DNA of 10,382 nt from the NCBI GenBank assembly GCA_023128455.1, contig JAGMDW010000013.1:1-10382 (forward strand). Direction: 5' to 3'. A program made the translations under genes and the position numbers. Below are positions 6,783-10,382 of this stretch, piece after piece (within the stretch, counting starts at the first letter, position 1; each line of letters begins with the position of its first letter). Below the pieces are notes generated by a model. The model worked only from the letters and a program-made list of their open reading frames with translations, made no database searches and was not told the DNA's origin. The stretch comes from Desulfurellaceae bacterium. Lineage in GTDB: Bacteria > Campylobacterota_A > Desulfurellia > JAGGSF01.

Positions 6783-7899
6783 TTTTTACCGGCTTAATAA
6801 ATAAGGCAAGGGCTGCTCCTGCAAAAGCCACTAAGGTGATGATAGAAAAGGCAATCTCAAATCCCAGAGCATCTATAAGTTTACCGATCAGAGCAGGAGA
6901 AATAGAGGAACCTAACATTACCATAGTATACATAACTGCAATATTTGTATCTATCTTTTTCCCTCCTGCTTCTGCCGCAAAGGCATGTCTCACTGCTACC
7001 GGCAAGAAAACGAAAAATCCATAGATGATTAAAATTGAGAGGCAAGGATGATTGACAAACAAGAGTAACAATATACCACTCAAGGTATAGCTTGTGACAA
7101 TTACTGTTCTTCTTCCTAATATATCGGATAAAAAACCACCTAATGGTTGGGCGGCAACACCTACGATGAGCATAAAACCTGTATATAGATTAGCCATAAG
7201 TAGGGTTTCTCCTTTGTAATATAGAAAGGCAGGCATGAATGCAGTCACACCGCGAGAAAAAAATGGTGTGACCATAGCGACAAATCCAATGAGTAATATT
7301 CTCAAGGTAATGGCACTTTTAAAACTGGATGTAATGGGTTTTTCTTCTATATGGATGAGAAAAAAGATAAGTAAAGCCATAACAATACCAGGGATGACCA
7401 ATAAATGTAGCCCTTTAAATCCCATCCAGGAAAAGAGAAGGCCTACAACTATAGGACCGGCGGCAAAGCCCAATGAACCCCCACCGCCATGGATACCCAA
7501 TGCTGCTCCCTTTCTTCCCTTAAATTCAAAAGAGAGAATCCCTATCGCTTGAGGGTGATAAGCAGAGAGACCCACGCCGATAAAGAGAGCAGTGATTAGC
7601 ATAAGCATGTAGGTTCCGCTGAAGCTGAACAGAAAATAAGAGATAGCCAAGATGAGAAAGCCAAAGATAAGTACCGATTTTCTTATTCCTCGTTTTTCTG
7701 TGAAATGAGCTACTGGCAGTTGAAGTATCGCAGCCGCAAGGTAAGGCATAGTAGCCAAAATACCAGCTTGAAAATAATTAATGGTATAGAGTTTTCTTAT
7801 CACCGGAATGATGGGAGGAATACACATGGAATACCAGTCGTTTATGAAATGAGCAAATGCCAGAGTGAATAGAAGGACAAGAATTGGAGTTTTTTTCAA
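6769..7899 (-). CDS. Major facilitator superfamily transporter (fosmidomycin-resistance-like)
   Basis: This 376-residue inner-membrane protein has about 11-12 hydrophobic helices and two MFS halves. Typical features are AHFINDWYSMCIPPIIPVI at the N-terminus, the motif-A-like loop HFTEKRGIRKS between helices 2 and 3, the repeated loop SDILGRRTV in the second half, and G-x-G-LSAYHPQA in helix 4. The first and last of these resemble the Fsr (fosmidomycin resistance) branch of drug and metabolite exporters, but substrate transfer from that is unsafe. A glycine cluster, HGGGGSLGFAAGP (positions about 138-150), sits in helix 5. Start choice: TTG 7899, overlapping the efp stop as TTGA, with GAAAGGG 7 nt upstream; the first ATG (residue 25) would cut the first helix. 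Its end overlaps the dehydrogenase gene. A shared uptake/oxidation role with the two genes below it is possible but inferred. Confidence 0.85.
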   Translation of the reverse strand: MKKTPILVLLFTLAFAHFINDWYSMCIPPIIPVIRKLYTINYFQAGILATMPYLAAAILQLPVAHFTEKRGIRKSVLIFGFLILAISYFLFSFSGTYMLMLITALFIGVGLSAYHPQAIGILSFEFKGRKGAALGIHGGGGSLGFAAGPIVVGLLFSWMGFKGLHLLVIPGIVMALLIFFLIHIEEKPITSSFKSAITLRILLIGFVAMVTPFFSRGVTAFMPAFLYYKGETLLMANLYTGFMLIVGVAAQPLGGFLSDILGRRTVIVTSYTLSGILLLLFVNHPCLSILIIYGFFVFLPVAVRHAFAAEAGGKKIDTNIAVMYTMVMLGSSISPALIGKLIDALGFEIAFSIITLVAFAGAALALFIKPVKNESI

Positions 7900-8459
7900 C
7901 TATTTACCCTTTCTACATATGTTTTGGTACGGGTATCAATCTTTATTACATCATCTTCTTTGACGAATAAAGGTACTTGTAATACCATTCCCGTTTCTAA
8001 TGTAGCAGGCTTTGTTGCCCCTGCAGCAGTGTCTCCTTTTAGTCCATGTTCTGTTTTTACTATCTTTAGTTCTACAAAATTAGGGAAGATTAAGTCGATA
8101 GGGGAATCGTCGTGTAAAATTACACTTACTTCTGTATTTTCCTGTAAAATGCCGACATTGTTTTTTATTATTTGTTCGGGAATAATAACATCTTCAAATG
8201 TAGAGGAATCCATAAAATGAAAGACATCCTTTTCTCTATAAAGGTAAGTCATCCTTCTTTCCTCCACATTTGCCTCTTCTAATTTCGCTCCTGCCCTAAA
8301 TGTTTTTTCCATTACATTTCCCGTTTTCAAATTTCTAAACCTCACTCGCACAAAGGCCGGACCCTTCCCAGGTTTTACATGTTCATACTCTAAGATTTCT
8401 AATGGTTCACCATCAATTTCTACTTTTGCTCCTCTTTTAAATTCGTTTGTAGCAATCAT
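7896..8459 (-). CDS. efp: Elongation factor P
   Basis: EF-P binds between the ribosomal P and E sites and relieves stalling at consecutive prolines. The 187 residues match the usual three-domain length. Domain I (1-64) is KOW-like and carries the tip loop. Domain II (about 65-128) includes YLYREKDVFHFMD, and domain III contains GDTAAGATKPATLETG, the family signature near the C-terminus. The conserved loop reads HVKPGKGPAF, with the functional Lys at position 32 and Pro34 two residues later, i.e. the palindromic PGKGP form. In other bacteria this lysine is beta-lysylated or carries 5-aminopentanol; for PGKGP members, function with unmodified lysine has been reported in actinobacteria. No epmA, epmB or other modification gene is in the window. 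ATG 8459 lies one base after the peptidase stop and is preceded by a strong AGAGGTGA (8473-8466). Confidence 0.97.
   Translation of the reverse strand: MIATNEFKRGAKVEIDGEPLEILEYEHVKPGKGPAFVRVRFRNLKTGNVMEKTFRAGAKLEEANVEERRMTYLYREKDVFHFMDSSTFEDVIIPEQIIKNNVGILQENTEVSVILHDDSPIDLIFPNFVELKIVKTEHGLKGDTAAGATKPATLETGMVLQVPLFVKEDDVIKIDTRTKTYVERVNS
7907..7913 (-). promoter_or_regulatory. Shine-Dalgarno GAAAGGG supporting the TTG start of the MFS gene
   Basis: GAAAGGG lies inside the last codons of efp, seven bases before the TTG at 7899-7897. It supports reinitiation at a non-ATG codon that overlaps the efp stop. Confidence 0.55.
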
Positions 8460-8460
8460 T

Positions 8461-9504
8461 TCACATCACCTCTGAGAATGGGGCAAAAGCTATCATTTCT
8501 ACTCTCTTGCCATTTATACATATCATTTGTTCCAGCCTAACACCAAATTTACCAGGAATATACACCCCAGGCTCAACAGTGAACACCATATTGTCTTCAA
8601 TAATTGTATCACTCTGTGGTGAAATATTCGGTAGCTCATGTACCTGTAGGCCAACGCCATGTCCTGTAGAATGTATAAAATATTTATCATAGTTTAGTTT
8701 TTTTAGATAATTGCGCGCTTCCTTGTCTACATCACTGGCTTTAACGCCAGCGTAAGCCGCCTCTATAGCATGGGTTTGAGCATGAAATACGGCATTGTAA
8801 ATTTCTCTTTTTTCATCTGTTTTTTTGCCCATGAGCAATGTATAGGTGCAATCAGAATTATACCCGTCCACATATGCACCAAAATCTATTACCACAAAGT
8901 CTCCATCCTCTATCTTTTTGTCGGAGGGTATGGAATGAGGGATGGCAGTATTTACACCAGAGGCTACAATGGTGGGAAATGCTTCTCTATCTGCACCGCA
9001 TTTTCTCATCTGATAGGAGATCTCATCGGCAATTTCTTTTTCTCTCACTCCTGGTTTTACATAGGGAAAAACGTTTATAAACGCGTTTCTGGCAATAGAA
9101 GCAGCTCTCTTTATCTTTTTTATCTCCTCTTTATCCTTTATCATCCTTATTTTTCTTATTTCATCTTTTACACCTATCATTTCAAAATCTTGTTTTAAAT
9201 TTTCATATAGGGCTATGCTGAGTTCACCATTATCATAAGCTATTCTTTCAACCCCTATTTCTTTAATTTTTTGTTTCATGTTTTCTTTTTGCTTAAATAT
9301 GATCTTTTCTATGAACCCTAAGTTTTGTTCGAGCATATAATACAATGGAGGTAAAAAAAGGTATATCTTGTCCTGGGTGAGAAGGAAAAACCCTTCTGCA
9401 TCTAATCCCGTGAAATACCGTATGTTTACCTTGTTCGGAGAAAAAAAAGCATCTGCATCATATCTTTTCAGCACCTCTTTTCCTTTTAAAAAATGTTCTT
9501 TCAT
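8461..9504 (-). CDS. M24 family metallopeptidase, Xaa-Pro aminopeptidase/dipeptidase type
   Basis: A 347-residue cytoplasmic creatinase-fold peptidase, likely removing an N-terminal residue next to proline or splitting Xaa-Pro dipeptides. The N-terminal domain (about 1-120) has the family opening NIRYFTGLDAEGFFLL. The C-terminal pita-bread domain shows all five metal ligands: Asp207 (DFGAYVDGY), Asp218 (NSDCT), His282 (STGHGVGL), Glu311 (TVEPG) and Glu325 (GVRLEQ). His190 (IPHS) and His289 (VHELP) are the usual active-site histidines. The residue after Glu325 is Gln, where most relatives have Asp. The reading frame extends eight codons upstream to a TTG (9528), but AAGGCGGT in front of ATG 9504 fixes the start there. 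It is the first gene after the promoter at 9553-9581. An M24 peptidase next to efp is a recurrent arrangement. PepP and PepQ types cannot be told apart here. Confidence 0.92.
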   Translation of the reverse strand: MKEHFLKGKEVLKRYDADAFFSPNKVNIRYFTGLDAEGFFLLTQDKIYLFLPPLYYMLEQNLGFIEKIIFKQKENMKQKIKEIGVERIAYDNGELSIALYENLKQDFEMIGVKDEIRKIRMIKDKEEIKKIKRAASIARNAFINVFPYVKPGVREKEIADEISYQMRKCGADREAFPTIVASGVNTAIPHSIPSDKKIEDGDFVVIDFGAYVDGYNSDCTYTLLMGKKTDEKREIYNAVFHAQTHAIEAAYAGVKASDVDKEARNYLKKLNYDKYFIHSTGHGVGLQVHELPNISPQSDTIIEDNMVFTVEPGVYIPGKFGVRLEQMICINGKRVEMIAFAPFSEVM

Positions 9505-9509
9505 TTCGC

Positions 9510-9517
9510 ACCGCCTT
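9510..9517 (-). promoter_or_regulatory. Shine-Dalgarno AAGGCGGT selecting the peptidase ATG at 9504
   Basis: AAGGCGGT ends five bases before the ATG at 9504-9502. The alternative TTG (9528-9526) lies upstream of it with no such site, so the shorter reading is preferred. Confidence 0.6.
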
Positions 9518-9552
9518 TTAATTGACAAAGTAATTAAATCACATTAAGCTTG

Positions 9553-9581
9553 TTTATATCAGTTTTAAGGAGTTTATTCAA
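9553..9581 (-). promoter_or_regulatory. Sigma70-type extended -10 promoter of the nine-gene cluster
   Basis: On the minus strand TTGAAT (9581-9576) and TATAAA (9558-9553) are separated by exactly 17 bases, and TGA immediately precedes the -10 to give an extended TGnTATAAA. Matches to consensus are 4 of 6 and 5 of 6. Transcription would start near 9546, leaving a leader of about 42 nt before the peptidase ATG. The -35 box lies just before the start codon of the divergent kinase, so expression of the two units may interfere. Confidence 0.65.
9567..9572 (+). promoter_or_regulatory. Ribosome binding site AAGGAG of the histidine kinase, long spacing
   Basis: AAGGAG is followed by 11 bases before ATG 9584, a little longer than the usual 5-9. 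No other in-frame start lies closer. Confidence 0.5.
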
Positions 9582-9583
9582 TA

Positions 9584-10382
9584 ATGAAAAGAATAGAAAG
9601 CATGCTTAAAATAATCAAAATAGAATATCTAAATACAATTATCCTCTCTGTTGCTTTGCTCTCTGCCGGTTCAGTGCTTGTATGGGTTTTAAAATATAAA
9701 GAACTTCTCAGTTATGAAGAAAAGGCAACACTTTTTATTATTATATTTTTTATCTTTGTTTATTTTGCTGTGGTTTATGTAGTTCGTTTTCTTATATCCG
9801 GAGCAGGGGAAAAAACTAAGTATGTTTTCTGTTTATGTAGATTTATTATAGATCAAGCTGTTGTGAGTCTTTTTGTGTATTATGGAGGAGGATATTGTTC
9901 TGCTTTTGCCTTGGGATATTTAGTGGTTACCGTTTTATCTGCTATTGTTTTAGGATTTTATGGCGCTATCATTGTAGCCACGGCAGCCAGTATTTTTTAT
10001 CTGTATGTTTCATTTGCATCAGGAGCAAATATGTCTCACTATTGGTTGGATGTAGGTTACCGTATCGTTCCTATATACTTTATTGCTGTAGCAACGGGTC
10101 TCTTAGCCGATGCTTTTGTGAGATACGCAGCTAAAGCTACAGATTTAAATGAGGAACTAAAAGCTAAGAGTGATGAGCTATCTGTTACCCTTGAGAAGTT
10201 AAGGAAAAGTGAAAAAGAACTTATAGAAGCAGAGCGAGGAAAATTAGCGATAGATATTACAGAAAGTGTTGCTCATCATATCAGAAATCCTCTTACCTCT
10301 ATTGGGGGAATGGCTCGGATTGTTCGCAAGAAGTTAAAGGAAGGAAAAGGATTGGAAGATGTGGGAAAGTATATTAAAGCTA
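9584..10382 (+). CDS. Membrane sensor histidine kinase (partial, 3' end outside the window)
   Basis: The first 266 codons run off the right edge. About six hydrophobic segments (roughly residues 17-36, 48-70, 83-100, 107-122, 124-142, 157-180) form an integral-membrane sensor with very short loops and no extracellular domain. A charged helical linker follows (about 184-222, rich in Lys and Glu, likely coiled coil). The start of a HisKA dimerisation domain comes next, with the H-box SVAHHIRNPLTSIGG; the predicted phosphorylated histidine is His231. The residue after it is His, where most HisKA kinases have Glu, while the Asn at +4 is kept. The ATP-binding domain is not in the window, so activity cannot be judged. 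It is divergent from the nine-gene cluster and shares a 79-nt gap with it. The signal sensed is unknown; a response regulator would be expected downstream. Confidence 0.87.
   Translation, partial: MKRIESMLKIIKIEYLNTIILSVALLSAGSVLVWVLKYKELLSYEEKATLFIIIFFIFVYFAVVYVVRFLISGAGEKTKYVFCLCRFIIDQAVVSLFVYYGGGYCSAFALGYLVVTVLSAIVLGFYGAIIVATAASIFYLYVSFASGANMSHYWLDVGYRIVPIYFIAVATGLLADAFVRYAAKATDLNEELKAKSDELSVTLEKLRKSEKELIEAERGKLAIDITESVAHHIRNPLTSIGGMARIVRKKLKEGKGLEDVGKYIKA

Noticed and set aside
8770..9198. 142-codon open frame on the + strand opposite the M24 peptidase
   Set aside because: It is a shadow of a conserved gene. The product is Tyr/Phe/Ile-rich with no motif and no convincing ribosome binding site was identified.
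9522..9550. TTGACA on the + strand at 9522-9527 as -35 of the kinase promoter
   Set aside because: The box is perfect, but the hexamer 17 bases downstream (TAAGCT) matches the -10 consensus at only three positions, and the TATATC at 9555-9560 is 27 bases away. It remains a weak candidate, not listed as a feature.
9895..10134. 79-codon + strand frame inside the histidine kinase
   Set aside because: It overlaps the kinase coding region in another frame; the Cys/Arg/Ser-rich product looks like a frame artefact.

Overview
This is an A+T-rich, very gene-dense bacterial window with a standard genetic code, few intergenic bases and frequent start/stop overlaps. It looks like chromosome of a low-GC bacterium. 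The two-subunit glycyl-tRNA synthetase (glyQ/glyS), a DUF1844 protein and a EF-P with a PGKGP loop are all bacterial traits. None of them fixes the phylum; an uncultured or candidate-phylum anaerobe is possible, but that is inference. I see no mobile element, phage gene, CRISPR array, tRNA or rRNA.

Layout. At the left end (1-322, + strand) lie the tail of an unidentified gene and a complete small DUF1844 protein. Its stop codon is interlocked tail-to-tail with the stop of the last gene of a long minus-strand cluster. That cluster runs from 9504 down to 317 and holds nine genes with gaps of at most 2 nt or overlaps of 1-14 nt. In transcription order they are an M24 (Xaa-Pro type) peptidase, elongation factor P (efp), an MFS transporter, an isocitrate/isopropylmalate-family dehydrogenase, a SemiSWEET sugar-transporter subunit, glyQ, glyS, guaB (IMP dehydrogenase) and a secreted PLD-fold nuclease-like protein with a C-terminal OB-like domain. 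One good extended -10 promoter lies at 9553-9581 just upstream of the peptidase, so the whole 9.2 kb could be one transcript. Beyond a 79-nt divergent gap, a + strand membrane histidine kinase starts at 9584 and runs off the right end.

How the genes may work together. Peptidase and efp are a recurrent bacterial pair linked to proline-containing peptides and polyproline translation. glyQ/glyS form one tetrameric enzyme and are translationally coupled. guaB supplies GMP. The three middle genes (MFS carrier, dehydrogenase, SemiSWEET) could be a small uptake/oxidation module inserted among housekeeping genes, but no substrate can be read from the sequence. No obviously new system is visible. The points most worth following are the PGKGP loop of EF-P, the unresolved substrate of the dehydrogenase, the PLD-OB protein, the His-His variant of the kinase H-box and the odd mixture of genes in one operon.
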